Of a DNA stretch of 64,000 nucleotides, positions 22,989 to 35,742 are shown in pieces. The stretch is from Flectonema sp. DT1601 (lineage: Eukaryota > Euglenozoa > Diplonemea > Diplonemida > Diplonemidae), in assembly GCA_964019425.1 (NCBI GenBank), contig OZ025861.1, forward strand, positions 516,126-580,125, written 5' to 3'. The translations under genes and the position numbers were made by a program. The notes under the pieces were generated by a model. It was not told where the DNA came from and did not search any database. It worked only from the letters and a program-made list of their open reading frames with translations. Positions within the stretch are counted from its first letter, which is position 1. The number at the start of each line of letters is the position of its first letter.

Positions 22989-25550
22989 TTTTTTTTTGTT
23001 TAGTGTTCGACTGCTTTCGTGTGAAGACAAAAAAAGAAAAAAAATTACGTCTTGTGTCTTCTTTCATCGGTAAAGGGAACTCTGATTGACGACATGATGA
23101 CGATGATGAAACGCAATTATTATGGGATTTTACTTTTGTCTTTTATTTGCCATTACTTTTCACTGAGGGAAGGGGAGGGGGGGAGAAGTGATGACCCCTC
23201 CCCTGTATGAAAAATATTTTTGTTTGTTTTTTCAAAAATTGCCAAAAGAAAGGGAAATTTGTAAGTTTTTGCCGAAATTCCGAAGGACCTGTCTGTTGCA
23301 AAAGTACACACGGAACTCGGTAGTGTCGGAAGCGCTTCATCATCACAGCGTGTGTGGGCTTCCCCTGTCCCTGAAGAGTCACCTACATGTGGTCCTGTGT
23401 AACCGAGGTTTGTTCAGACCCCAGTCGTAGTTATCATCCCACTTCATCAGGAAGTGGAATCCTGAGCAATATTATACCGTACACACAACCAACCAACATA
23501 CTACATACAACACACACAACACACACACGCACCCATACACGCGACACAACTCAAAACAAGCAACACGGAGGTGAGTTTTAGCAAAAGCTGACCAACTCGA
23601 CTGACGCAGCAGCTGCAGTTCCTCGCTGAGACGGAACCAGCCTCAATGATCCGAGTTGAGCGCCCACTCAGTTGGTCATCGGAGTGTAGTTATCAGCGGA
23701 TTTCCTGGTTTCTCGCACAGAGAGCCAGGTTTCCCAACATAGCAACGCTTGTGGCAAAACTTGTCGTGGGAGGCTACTCGGGATTGGAGGTTGGCAGGTA
23801 AATGGGGGAAGCGAATGAAGAGAGGAGGAGACGCACGAGAGAGAATGGCAATATGTATGCGAGTGAGCCAGCTGCTGCTGCTGTGATTTGATTGGTATTT
23901 TTGCTAAGCAGTGTTTTCTTGCTCTGTGAACTGTTTTTGATGTTCAGGACGTGTTCGTATTACCGAGGAAGGGGTCACGTGTGTTGTGTTGTGGGTGTCG
24001 GAGATAGTGGACCCCGTGAGGAGTGTAACACAACACACAGAGGTACGTGCATGTGGTGAGTGTGTGTGTTGTGTTGTGCTCACAAAGAAATTCCCTTGAC
24101 AGTTTTCAATGAAATTCAATCTTTTGCAGCAATATACTTATCGTCTCTCTCTCTGACATTTTCGATTTAGAAAAAGTAAAATCCCAGTACTGCTTTCATT
24201 CGTCACCCATGTGGGTTGTTGTTGTCATATCTTTTTTCTTCTTTTTTTTTCGTGCCTGCCGTCGTTGTCGTTGTCGTTGTGATGACGGCCTCACGGCAGT
24301 TACAAGTCTTCAGGAGGGGGGGGTTGTGTGATTCCTTCTTCACGCACGAGTCACGTCCCCCTGGTGAGAAATAATAATAATGATAATAATGATAATATTG
24401 AACTTTTGTATAGGTACTGTATTGTAATAACGCGATTGTTTTGCAATGTAATCAGTTCACTTTCATTTCAATTCCCCAAATGACCTTCCCGGCGCAACAT
24501 TTCTTTATTTTCTTTTTTTTAAATAATTTTTACAAACACTTTCTTTTCGTTGATTTCGTACCTTTCTTTTAAAGTCTAGCGAATGGCATTCCTTCCGTGT
24601 GGTGATTCCCCTGAACGCACAAACAAATACGCCTTGCGTGTCGGGGTCGGGAGAGAAAAGTTTTGCCGCTGACTTTAGGTTATTAATTTGTTGTTTGTTC
24701 TGTTCGTTTGTTTGCAATCATTCTTTCTTCTTTTTGTTATCAGAAAGGACATGTCACAAGTGATGTGGTGGAGAGGAAGTGGAGGGGAGAGTAAGTTAAG
24801 TGGAAAATGGTACCACTTGCCGTGTGATGGAAGGAGGGATCGTTGAGAGGGCTTTGCGGTGATGGTGACATGAGAGGGTGGTGTTTGCTTTTGTAACTTT
24901 TGTATATATTTCATATTCTTAAATACAGGAGCAGAACTAATGATGAAGTGAGCGTTTGACCTCCTTGTGTGTTTGTGCGTGAGTGTGTGTTGTGAAGTGT
25001 TGTGTGTTGAAACTCTGACGAGTTCTTATTACCCTTTGTGTGAGTGTGTGTATTTGCATGTGTGGTTTGAGTGTTCGTGTTTCGTATTTGAGTTCCTGCT
25101 ATGGTTTGTGTGGGTTGCGTGTTTCGGAGGTGCGAATGTCGAATGTGTGTGTGTGTGGAACTATTATTTCGTTTGCCTTCCTTGATTTTTCTGAATTTGT
25201 TCTTCGTGCTGTGATTTGTGGTGAAGTTGTGTTTTGTTGTGTTGTATTGTATTGTATTGTGTTTTGATTTGTGGTGAAGTTGAATTGTGTTGTTTGGTTG
25301 GAATGTTTAAGAAGAGGAAAATAATTTATTGAATTGTTTTGATTTATTTGCCGTCACCTGTTTGGTCAATTCTCATTTTAGAATGTTGTGTCTGTCTTCA
25401 CTTTACTTGACTTCATTGGTGCGTTGTAATCGATTTGTCTTATTCTATGGGAGTAGGAAAAGGGAGGAGTAGTATTAATTGATTATCGCAATGTTTCCCT
25501 CAGAAATACTTCATAAACGTATTCAAAAAAAAAAAAAAAAAATAATAATA

Positions 25551-26405
25551 ATGAACATGAACATGAACATGTGGATCATCTCCTTGTTTTCCGTGTTTTT
25601 TGCTGTTGCGTGCTTCACAGCCTTCGATGTAGAAGATGGGGTGCGCCGCTCTGTTTCGGTTTTCGTGTCGGTTGATGAAGTTGTGCGTGACGAATGCCTG
25701 GAAGATCCTTGCGGGCCTGGGCAAACCTGCCGCGACCCGAACACGAGCCCAACTTCCCTCGGTGACGTCATATGTCGTTGTGAATTACATTCATACGACT
25801 GTGTCGTCAAGAATTCACTCATCGAATTCGGGAAGCTCGTGCACGGCAGTTCGGTCGAAGGAATACAGCAGTTCTATTCCTTCGCCCTGTCGTTCACCAC
25901 CGTCGACGAGTGCAGCTTCGACCCCTGCAACCCCAGCCAGCTGTGTGTTGACGCAGACACTGCAGGGAATTCGAGGGGAGACTACACCTGCACCTGTGCG
26001 GTTGATGCTTACTACTGCCACGCCGAAAGCATCTATGTCGACTGCTACGACAACCTCTCTCTTCTTGCAGAAAAGTTCAAAAATTGGTTATTGTCTGCCC
26101 TTTACTTCGCGGTTCTGCACGGTAGTGACTTGGTGTGGATCTGTTTCACTCAGATCCATGGCTGCGCCCCACGCCTGACGAACATTTTCTGCGGCTACGT
26201 TCTCTTTTCGACCGCTTTCATGTGGTTCTGGGAGAAGCAGGTCGCCCGAGTTCCGGGTCACGGTGGCAACAACAGGTTCCGAGCAACGAGCTTCGTTCTG
26301 TTGTTTGCGAGAACCGTTCACCAGTCCTTGTGTCAGATCTTCCATTTGATCTGCTGGCTGGCTGCAGTTTTCTGCAGAAGGTTCCGTGGAAGACTGTTGC
26401 TGTAG
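25551..26405 (+). CDS. Two-EGF-module protein (family member 2, copy C)
   Basis: The predicted protein is identical to copies A and B. This is the last complete gene of the tandem array; the next unit (D) stops before a gene is reached. Confidence 0.82.
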   Translation: MNMNMNMWIISLFSVFFAVACFTAFDVEDGVRRSVSVFVSVDEVVRDECLEDPCGPGQTCRDPNTSPTSLGDVICRCELHSYDCVVKNSLIEFGKLVHGSSVEGIQQFYSFALSFTTVDECSFDPCNPSQLCVDADTAGNSRGDYTCTCAVDAYYCHAESIYVDCYDNLSLLAEKFKNWLLSALYFAVLHGSDLVWICFTQIHGCAPRLTNIFCGYVLFSTAFMWFWEKQVARVPGHGGNNRFRATSFVLLFARTVHQSLCQIFHLICWLAAVFCRRFRGRLLL

Positions 26406-27592
26406 AGACGTCTTCGAGCAAAAAAACTTAAAAAAAAAACTAAAAGCAAAAAAAAAAACAAAAAAAAAAACAAAGCTCCCTCCCTCGTCTTCCTGTATCC
26501 CCCACGTTTGTTGTTCTGTTGATATTTTTTTTCCACTGCTTTTCTTTTATGTTGCGCCGTTCTTTTTTTTTAGACTCTTTTGTTTTGGTTCTCTTCGTTT
26601 CAATTTATCAATAAAAAATATATAAAAAAAAAATTCTCACAAACACAACTAAAAACTTTCTTTAAATACGAGTTTCTTTGTAGGCTTGTATTATTATGTC
26701 TTCTCTTCCCTTTCACTCTTCCCCTTCCCATATTCCCGTGTTGTGTGTCACTTCACTTTTCACAGCACGCCGTAGATATTTCATCCCTCCCCTTTTTCTT
26801 TTTTTAAGAATTAACTGCCTGGTTTTTTCTTTTGGTGTGATGCGCTGTGCGAGTCCTGTTGTTTCTCATGTCCGGAACACATGGTAGTTTCAGCAGCATG
26901 TGACTTGAAGAAAAGAGTTACGTCTTATTCCTTCCCTTCCTTCCTTTCCTTTCATCCATTCATTTATTTCAGTGTGATGTCGTCTGTGCTTCCCTTCTCT
27001 GTTTCATGTGCGAGCAGATTTGAAGCATCCGCAGCGGCATGTGACGGAATCATCGAGTGTTATGTCTCTCTCTCCCATTCTTTTGTTTTTCGGTGTGATG
27101 CGTTGTGAATGCCTTCTGTTTCATGTCCTAACAGAATGGCAGTAGTAGCAGCAGCATGTGGCTGATAATCTGAAGTCTCTTTTTCTTTTGTTTTCCTTTC
27201 GTGTCGTGTCGTGTTGCCGTCGTCGTGTCTTCGGTTCTTTGTGCGGTCCTTCACCACTTTCGTGTTGTGTTGTGTTGTGTTGTGTTGGGGATCACTTTTT
27301 TGTGAAGAACGGAGAGTGTTGTGTGTGCTGCGTGCCCGGTAGTAAGAAAGTAAACGTACCGTATTACTGCTGTTTGGACTTTGGTAGTTAGTGGTGAGCT
27401 CCACGCAGTCCAAGTCCTTGTCATGCTGGCCTGAAGACGGTTTCTTCATTTGTCCCCTTTATCAATTCATGTTTTTCTTTGTTGTTTCCCCTGTACCCCA
27501 TTGACCCCACATAGATCACTTTCTTTAAATACGAGTTTGCGGACTTGTATTGTTGTGTTTGTGCTAGGAAAAAAATAAAAAAAAAAAAATAA

Positions 27593-30500
27593 GCGACTTT
27601 TGTACCAACTTCCCTTTAACCCAATTAATATGTACGTGATATCATTCAAAAAAGAAAAGAAGCAAAAGCGATCGAAACCAACAAAAAAAAAAAAAAAAAA
27701 ACAAAAAAAAAAATTGAAAACGAAAAGAATGTACCGCACACTTTTCTTTTTTTTCTTCCATCCTTCCTGTTTTCCTTCCTGTTGTGAAGAAATGACGTAT
27801 AAAACTTTGAAGAAAATTAACTAAAACTAACTCTGCCGTGAGAGAGAAAGAGAACCATGTTTTTTTTTCGTTTTAAGTTCAAAGAAAGATGGTTCTGTCT
27901 TTTTTTTTATAGTTGTTTTCTAGTTTTTAGATTCCGCTTCTTCATTTCTGACAGCTGCAATAGCATTGCTGCTTTTGTGAATTAAGGAAGGTGAGATGGA
28001 TTTCCTTTACACGAACTTCTTTTCTTTTTTTTTCCCCCGACAAGTAGTAGTAGAAAGTACGGGCCATTCACATCTGGGTTAGCAAGTTGTTGTTGTCTTG
28101 TCGTCGAGCGAGAGAGTACAACTACTCTCTCGGCCGATAGATGAGATTAAATAAATAAATAAATATATAAATAGGAAGTAAGAATCGGATACTAATCATT
28201 TTTGAGAAGTATTCAGTTGTTTTGGACTTCTGAAACTAAAAATAAAAATAATTAAAAAAAACATAATAGAAGAACATTCGTTTCATTTTTCTCATAACCA
28301 ACAAGAAGATCTTTTCTTTAACAACACGGGACGAGATGTGAATGGTCTTTGGAGAATTGTGTCGGGCTTTCTTTTTTTTTTCCTGCTGGCACACGAAAAC
28401 TGGCAAACGCACTGAAAGAAGGGAAACTGGAACCCGGAAGTTGCAACTCCGATGCTCTGGCTCTTCACTTCGACGAACAACAAAAGGCTGAAAAGAGAGA
28501 ATATTATTATTTTCTCGATTTGCTTTGAGATTGTGGAGTTTTTGTGTCCAATTTTTCATTTCTTCTTTTCAATTCAACAAAAAATAAAAATAAGAAATAG
28601 TTTAATTCTTTAAAAAAACAAAAAGTATCCCATCCCTCGGTACCAGTCGCGGAAAAAAACGTTTATTTTCTCTTGGCAGTGCACGTCTGGAGAGACGACC
28701 TGCAAAGGCTCTCTCTCTCCGACATTCACCCATGAGGAGATTGTATACCTTTCTAAAATTTGTTTCATATACCTTTCTTAAATTTGTTTTGTATACCTTT
28801 CTTAAATTTGTTTTGTATACCTTTCTTAAATTTGTTTTGTATACCTTTCTTAAATTTGTTTTGTATACCTTTCTTAAATTTGTTTTATATACCTTTCTTA
28901 AATTTGTTTTGTATACCTTTCTTAAATTTGTTTTGTATACCTTTCTTAAATTTGTTTTATATACCTTTCTTAAATTTGTTTTGTATACCTTTCTTAAATT
29001 TGTTTTATATACCTTTCTTAAATTTGTTTTATATACCTTTCTTAAATTTGTTTTGTATACCTTTCTTAAATTTGTTTTATATACCTTTCTTAAATTTGTT
29101 TTGTATACCTTTCTTAAATTTGTTTTATATACCTTTCTTAAATTTGTTTTGTATACCTTTCTTAAATTTGTTTTATATACCTTTCTTAAATTTGTTTTGT
29201 ATACCTTTCTTAAATTTGTTTTATATACCTTTCTTTTTTTTTTGTTTAGTGTTCGACTGCTTTCGTGTGAAGACAAAAAAAGAAAAAAAATTACGTCTTG
29301 TGTCTTCTTTCATCGGTAAAGGGAACTCTGATTGACGACATGATGACGATGATGAAACGCAATTATTATGGGATTTTACTTTTGTCTTTTATTTGCCATT
29401 ACTTTTCACTGAGGGAAGGGGAGGGGGGGAGAAGTGATGACCCCTCCCCTGTATGAAAAATATTTTTGTTTGTTTTTTCAAAAATTGCCAAAAGAAGGGA
29501 AATTTGTAAGTTTTTGCCGTAATTCCGAAGGACCTGTCTGTTGCAAAAGTACACACGGAACTCGGTAGTGTCGGAAGCGCTTCATCATCACAGCGTGTGT
29601 GGGCTTCCCCTGTCCCTGAAGAGTCACCTACATGTGGTCCTGTGTAACCGAGGTTTGTTCAGACCCCAGTCGTAGTTATCATCCCACTTCATCAGGAAGT
29701 GGAATCCTGAGCAATATTATACCGTACACACAACCAACCAACATACTACATACAACACACACAACACACACAACACACACACGCACCCATACACGCGACA
29801 CAACTCAAAACAAGCAACACGGAGGTGAGTTTTAGCAAAAGCTGACCAACTCGACTGACGCAGCAGCTGCAGTTCCTCGCTGAGACGGAACCAGCCTCAA
29901 TGATCCGAGTTGAGCGCCCACTCAGTTGGTCATCGGAGTGTAGTTATCAGCGGATTTCCTGGTTTCTCGCACAGAGAGCCAGGTTTCCCAACATAGCAAC
30001 GCTTGTGGCAAAACTTGTCGTGGGAGGCTACTCGGGATTGGAGGTTGGCAGGTAAATGGGGGAAGCGAATGAAGAGAGGAGGAGACGCACGAGAGAGAAT
30101 GGCAATATGTATGCTAGTGAGCCAGCTGCTGCTGCTGTGATTTGATTGGTATTTTTGCTAAGCAGTGTTTTCTTGCTCTGTGAACTGTTTTTGATGTTCA
30201 GGACGTGTTCATATTACTGAGGAAGGAGCCACCATCTGAGATCATGATCATGATGATGATGGTAGTGGTGGTGGTGGTGGTGGTGGTGTGCGGTTAAATC
30301 TCTAATTTTGGTAAATGAAATTCAATCTTGTGCAGCAATATACTTATCGTCTCTCTCTCTCTGACATTTTCGATTTAGAAAAAGTAAAATCCTGTGATCA
30401 GTACTGCTTTCATTCGTCACCCATGTGGGTTGTTGTTGTTGTTGTTGTTGTTGTTGTCTTGTCATTTTTCTTCTTTTTTTTCGTGCCTGCCGTCGTTGTC

Positions 30501-31416
30501 GTTGTCGTTGTGATGACGGCCTCACGGCAGTTACAAGTCTTCAGGAGTGGGGGGGTTGTGTGATTCCTTCTTCACGCAGGAGTCACGCCCCCCTGGTGAG
30601 AAATAATAATAATAATAATACTAATAATGATAATAATGATAATATTGTACTTTTGTATAGGTACTGTATTGTAATAACGCGATTGTTTTGCATGTAATCA
30701 GTTCACTTTCACATTTCAATTCCCCAAATGACCTTCCCGGCGCAACATTTCTTTGTTTTTTAAATAATTTTTATAAACACTTTCTTTTCGTTGATTTCGT
30801 ACCTTTCTTTTAAAGTCTGGCGAATGGCATTCCTTCCGTGTGGTGATTCCCCTGAACGCACAAACAAATACGCCTTGCGTGTCGGGGGGGGAAAGGTTTT
30901 GCCGCTGACTTTAGGTTATTAATTTGTTGTTTGTTCTGTTCGTTTGTTTGCAATCATTCTTTCTTCTTTTTGTTATCAGAAAGGACATGTCACAAGTGAT
31001 GTGGTGGAGAGGAAGTGGAGGGGAGAGTAAGTTAAGTGGAAAATGGTACCACTTGCCGTGTGATGGAAGGAGGGATCGTTGAGAGGGCTTTGTGGTGATG
31101 GTGGCATGAGAGGGTGTTTGCAATTTTGTAACTTTTGTATATTTTTCAATTTTTTTCAACAGGAGGAGAACTTATGATGAGGTGAGCAGAAGCTTCACTA
31201 AACATCCTCTCGGTGTGTGTGTGTTGTTGTTGTGCGTGCGTGCATTGCATGTATGTGTGTGTTGTGTGTTGTTTGTTAAAACTCTGACGAGTTCTCATTA
31301 CCCTTTGTGTGTGTGTTGTGTGCTCATATATGTGTAGTTTGAGTGCTCGTGTGTCTGTGTCAGATTTTTTGTGAAACTATTTCTTTTGCCTTTCTTGATT
31401 TTACTGAACTTGTTCT
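27593..31416. repeat. Partial tandem unit D, ends before any EGF-like gene
   Basis: It follows B and C closely to about 30.2 kb, with a doubled 24-bp minisatellite. It then diverges: new (ATG)n, (GGT)n and (GTT)n runs at about 30245-30290 and 30428-30457, and small indels. Homology ends near 31416, inside the GAAACTATTTCTTTTGCC… segment also seen at 7452-7496. Unrelated DNA of the Polinton-like fossil follows, so the gene part of this unit is missing. Confidence 0.85.
28743..29234. repeat. 24-bp minisatellite in unit D, about 20.5 copies
   Basis: Same 24-bp unit, with twice as many copies as in the other units. It accounts for most of the length change between units C and D. Confidence 0.95.
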
Positions 31417-32317
31417 CGCGTAAGACATTATCATCTTGAAGTCGATAAGATTGCTTCAGTCAGTGTCGTGTAAACGTGCAACTGGATTACTTAAATACTA
31501 TCTTAAGATGAACTGCGGAATATAGAACGGGAAACAAAAAGTAGACGATGGCTGATTTGGATTCCCTCGAGTATACTAGGATTACGAAAAAGTAGAGAAC
31601 ATACTAAAGAACGGATTAACTAAAACAAATAAGGAACTCAAATTTCCAAAAATCACTGGCGCAGTGCCGTACGTACTTATATGGGATTGTTAAACTACAT
31701 AACATCCGCCTTAGATGGGTTGCGGGTACTATGAAACTTTGAATGAGGAAACCAAAGCTTCGAACAAAGAAACTGATGAAGCGAAAAACAGACACCAGAA
31801 GTAGAGTTTTTCGATCCAATTTAATAGCACACGCTCAACGGGAACTTGCTGGAATTACTAAGTGGACTACAAAGATAACTCCCTAGCTAGTAATGATGTG
31901 GTGTTTCTTGGTGCACGGATAAGGGTCGAAGAAGACATTGCAGGGGAAGAAGTGAAAGTTAGAAAGAGATTTATTCGTCCCATCAAGAACTCGCGAAACT
32001 CACCAACATTGCATTTTTTTACACAATGAGAGTTTGAGAATTTGGTTTGGCAGTCGAAAGCAACTAACATGAGTAGTTCAAAAATAGCCTCTCCCGATCA
32101 CTACAATCAATTCAAAGAAGGTTTATACAAAAAAAACCGTTAGGTACAACAAAGGCATCATTGTTGACTTTATACTGGGAGATGATGTCACTGTTTCCGA
32201 TATACTAAATGATCCCCTTAGGGCAGTGCGTTTGATCAGGAATTTCGAGAATGCTTCCGATGGATCCAATGTTCGTTTCTTTTTCGTCTCGATCCCCACA
32301 TCACTTGCTGTAACTAT

Positions 32318-32863
32318 TCATGAGCTAAAAAAGGAAGGTCTAAATTGGACTATTGTAAGCGAGACTGTGCCACCAGAAGGTGACCGCAGAGACAAGGTGT
32401 GATGTGGGTAGATAAATTGATTCGATCCAGCAGTCTTTTCGTACTCCAAGGAATAATTCATGAGAGTATCTACTACTTTTTCGACTGCCATATTATCTAC
32501 ATCTTCTACGGTTTTGCCACCAATTCTCAATTCTCGTCTAGAGAACATGGTTTTGGCATCTGACGATAGAGTAACGTGATCAGTGTTGATTAGGTCTGCA
32601 TAGCCATATGCAGCATTGTTCTTTACAATCTTAAATGACATCCTAACCTTTGCCAAATGCAGTATGAGAACTGACCCCCTGTCATGTGATCTAATAAATT
32701 TACGCTCAGCAGAGTTGATGCCACTCGGAGTGAATGTGTTTGATACTCTGGATCCATGCTGTGAATCATGTAACGTTTGGTATCGATACCCCTCCATTGT
32801 ATCTTCCATTACATCCTTCAAGCCTCGCTCGTGAAATTCAAATGCGTTTTCAAGTGTTGTCAT
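32318..32863 (-). pseudogene. Fossil capsid-like fragment (Polinton-type major capsid region)
   Basis: The visible frame has features of the N-terminal part of Polinton-type capsid proteins: a segment like FSRRELRIGGKTVEDV (strand plus gene-family turn) followed by VVDTLMNYSLEYEKTAGSN. In many such proteins a phrase of the type 'ETLLNYG..AK' holds this position. The assignment rests on remembered family patterns only. The piece is much shorter than a full capsid protein, which fits a fossil. Confidence 0.4.
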
Positions 32864-33089
32864 AGTTTCGTAGTATATATTGTATTGTGCAAAAGAATAA
32901 TTCGTTTAATAATTCAGATTCTCACAAGACCACTACCGACCTTGAGGTTTAAATTGCTAAGAATGGTCGATATATCAGGGCCAGAAGCTTCGATTCCCAG
33001 ATCGTTTAACCATATCGCACCACAAATCGAATTGGATGTTAGTTTTCTAATCTTCATTGTATATATTGTGGCGCACAAATTTTTACTTC

Positions 33090-33720
33090 TCGGTAATTAA
33101 AATGGTATAGGAAGCCCGTTCACCCATGTTGTTTATTTCTCGGTTGTCTTGATCGGTCAACCATATTCTACAACGCGATACCTTAATAGTATTAAGCGCT
33201 AGTGAGTATATGTTGTTATCGTTTACAGCATTGAAGTATGTTCCAGGTTGGATATTCATGGCACCGATGGTGTATAAGATTGGATTGTAAGCCGTTTAGA
33301 AAAGCGTTTTCATCATTCACTAGGTCACAATGTATCAGGACGTTATCGATTCCGTTTGTAATGTCTGCCCGATTGGGGGCACGTTGACTGGGGCGTTTAT
33401 TATCTCATTCTCATTCTCAATCTCATTCAGGTTGAAGCCGAGAAGCTTGTAAGGACTATTATCTGGGAATGCCATTGCGTATGGGGCCGTGATCAGAATC
33501 TGAATCGATTGAGTCGCAAATACCGGAGCAATTGTGATCTGGGTTGGTAGCAGATTATTGAGTTCACCGATTGTTCAGTTGCCATCTTTTATAACAACAA
33601 TGTGATTGGATGCACCATCATTATAATGGAAGACATTGTTGCCTTGGTTCACCGATATATTTGTCCAGGAATAGTACATTGATGCATTGATTAGGGTGAG
33701 ATCGTATTCTTTTTCAGGAT
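33090..33720 (-). pseudogene. Fossil of a second virion-type protein (Polinton/adintovirus-like)
   Basis: Minus-strand reading gives INASMYYSWTNISVN near the upstream end, a LLGFNLNE segment in the middle and an IHCDLV-type segment further down. This order is typical of a widespread Polinton-associated structural protein, possibly a penton or minor-capsid relative. The region is broken in more than one place. Confidence 0.4.
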
Positions 33721-34624
33721 CGGTGGTTGGATGTCACAATAGAAGTCCGTGAGGGTTGAACTAACTTGGATAGATTTGGTCATAGTGTTAGTTGCTTTAT
33801 GTTCTTCAGGTGAAAGCGGCTTTTTCATCAGCAAGTAATTACCAGCCTCCATTTCCCCTATCAGGATATTGAGCTTATTCGCAATGGACTTCATATCAGG
33901 GAACAACATGAGACCAGTTCCAGACGCCCTAATTGTAGACCCCACCTTTGTATTATTAACGACTCCAGTGTCAGTTGCAATTTCTAAATAAGTTTTCAAT
34001 GCTCCATATAATTTAGACAGCTGTTCCGGACTTCCTGAATTATTAACGTTCCGTGTCAATAAACTTATTAGCCCGCTGACATTGTGTAGTCCACTCCGTT
34101 TATAATTAGATTTCCTTTGCTTATAGAGGTGGGGTAATCACTGAATTGCGCTAGTGGATTTAGGTTAGTTGGCTCGAGCGCGTTCTTTATATTACCTTTC
34201 ATAAGTTTAATATCAGCTGCATGCTTTTTCTTAACACAATCTTTATTGGGAATCTCTACAGTCCCTTTCAGCCACATGGGAATACAGGCCATAGGCTGGT
34301 CAAGGTTGACATGGTGTAAAGCGCCAGCTGTAAATGGGCTTTGCCATATTTTGCTGTCTTTTGCTGACTGAACTTCGACAGTAGGACAGGAAACACGGAG
34401 TTGAATACTGTCGTGCTACTTGTCTTGGTGGTTATTGTAACTTGGTCGCCACTTGCTCCTTCTCCAACTCCTTGATCTCCCGCATCAACATCCCAGACAC
34501 CTGCTCGCAGTCCCAGCACTAGGGGGACAGTCAAGAAAAGGGGATCTAGGAAGCGCACGAACAGGAAGAAAAAGAAGACTCCACAGTAGCTCCTGTACCC
34601 TTTTTGTTTTAAACAAATAGACAT
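33691..34624 (-). pseudogene. Further minus-strand remnants of the same fossil
   Basis: Three neighbouring minus-strand frames of about 74-122 codons lie upstream of the virion-type region and in the same direction. None is recognisable. One has a hydrophobic N-terminal stretch with a Phe run. They are probably remains of other element genes. Confidence 0.3.
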
Positions 34625-34650
34625 CTAGACCCATCCCAAATCACCATACA

Positions 34651-35742
34651 GAGCTGTTAAACACTTAGAAAGAAACATGATTAAATAAAGACCGTTTGCA
34701 ATGCTGGTTATTCAGCCTTTAGATTTTTACAACTGTCTACTCCTAGTTGTTTGAAGAGAGATTACAACAACCCTTTTTCTTTTTTCTTTTTTGCTTTTTG
34801 ATAAATAACATGAGGACAAGACAATGTGAAGTATTTTCATTTTTCCAAGCACAGGTAGAGATAATAGATGTTGGAACTTGTCAAGTGGATGAAGTTAGTT
34901 GGATCGAGTGTGTGTTTGGTCTTAGGATTGGGACACCGGCACCACCACCACGGGAGTTAAAGAACACGCAAACCTGCAAACCTGCACAAGAGATACTTAC
35001 CCTTCCAGGCTCGCTTTGCTCAAAGTTATTTATTTTTTGTTTTTCTGAATTAAACTTGTTTTTCCTTTGCTTAAGTATGCAAAAATGAAAACAATGGCTA
35101 GGTTATAGCAAGCTGGCTAATTTCAAGTTTCCCATTTTTATGTTTCTGAACAACCTTATTTTACAACTAAGTCACCTCTGTTTTTATTCCCTGTATTAGG
35201 CTTTTTGGCCTTTCCTTTTTTGGATCTCCAAACAAAAAAACAGCTGTCAGTGGGTATCGAAAAGTGTGAGCAGTCTTACCATTTATTTTATTATAGTGCA
35301 ACATGATTGATTCGTCGAGCCTATAGTATAATACGACCATTTGTTTCTTCCATCCTTTTTATAGTGCATTACGATTGATTCGTTTATGCCTATCTGCCTT
35401 TCCAGGCATTCTTGCATCTTTAAATTAATTTAATAATTTAAAATTGGGTGGTGGTAGCCGGGCCATGGCCGACCGCCATTACTTGGTCACACCTTCACCC
35501 CTTCGTAAGTAGTAGTATCTCATCAATATTCCATTCTTAGTTATTTATTCTTTGTCTTAATGGGTAAGAATAAAGAAAGCATCTGCAGATAAAATTGAAA
35601 GAATGAGTTATCAAGTCTTTTCCTTTTAGTACATGTATACATTCCAGTTTTGCAAGGTTATATCTTTATAACTTGCTTCATCTTACTTTCTACTCCCAAA
35701 AGTTCCATACCAGAACTATGGCTGATCCTAAAAAAGTGATTC
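34651..35742. mobile_element. Diverged YR-retroelement fragment, left-hand member of the octamer region
   Basis: A degenerate octamer run (CGCAAACC then TGCAAACC, 34967-34986) marks a possible old array on its left, and a perfect array starts at 35743 on its right. A Gag-type start MADRHYLVTPS is readable at 35464 (compare MPDHYYDFSVPAS in the full elements). The right border CTATGGCTGATCCT…GATTC|CCCGCAAA has the same layout as the full elements' GAATGCCGAGCGGTTC|CCCGCAAA. It is strongly decayed and older than the full copies. A frame at 34747-35088 has no recognisable content. Confidence 0.4.
34967..34986. repeat. Degenerate octamer run, about 2.5 copies
   Basis: CGCAAACCTGCAAACCTGCA: the octamer unit with a C-to-T change. 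It is the leftmost trace of the octamer in the window. Confidence 0.55.

Larger units (their letters stand above)
21603..27592. repeat. Tandem unit C (5,990 bp) with an EGF-like gene
   Basis: A third direct repeat, apparently identical to unit B. Such identity points to very recent duplication or ongoing homogenisation. Confidence 0.92.
31417..34650 (-). mobile_element. Decayed Polinton-like (virus-derived) fossil
   Basis: Several short minus-strand frames resemble capsid-type proteins of Polinton/adintovirus-like elements. They are bounded by unit D of the EGF array on the left and retroelement-rich DNA on the right. No polymerase, integrase or terminal inverted repeat is visible, so only part of an element seems to remain. 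A short plus-strand frame (32145-32402) of unknown nature also lies within it. It is broken, with at least five breaks, and looks much older than the retroelements to its right. Exact ends are uncertain. Confidence 0.45.

Noticed and set aside
34747-35088. 113-codon + frame in the left-hand fragment
   Set aside because: No recognisable domain, a Phe run at the start, and it ends in decayed repeat DNA.
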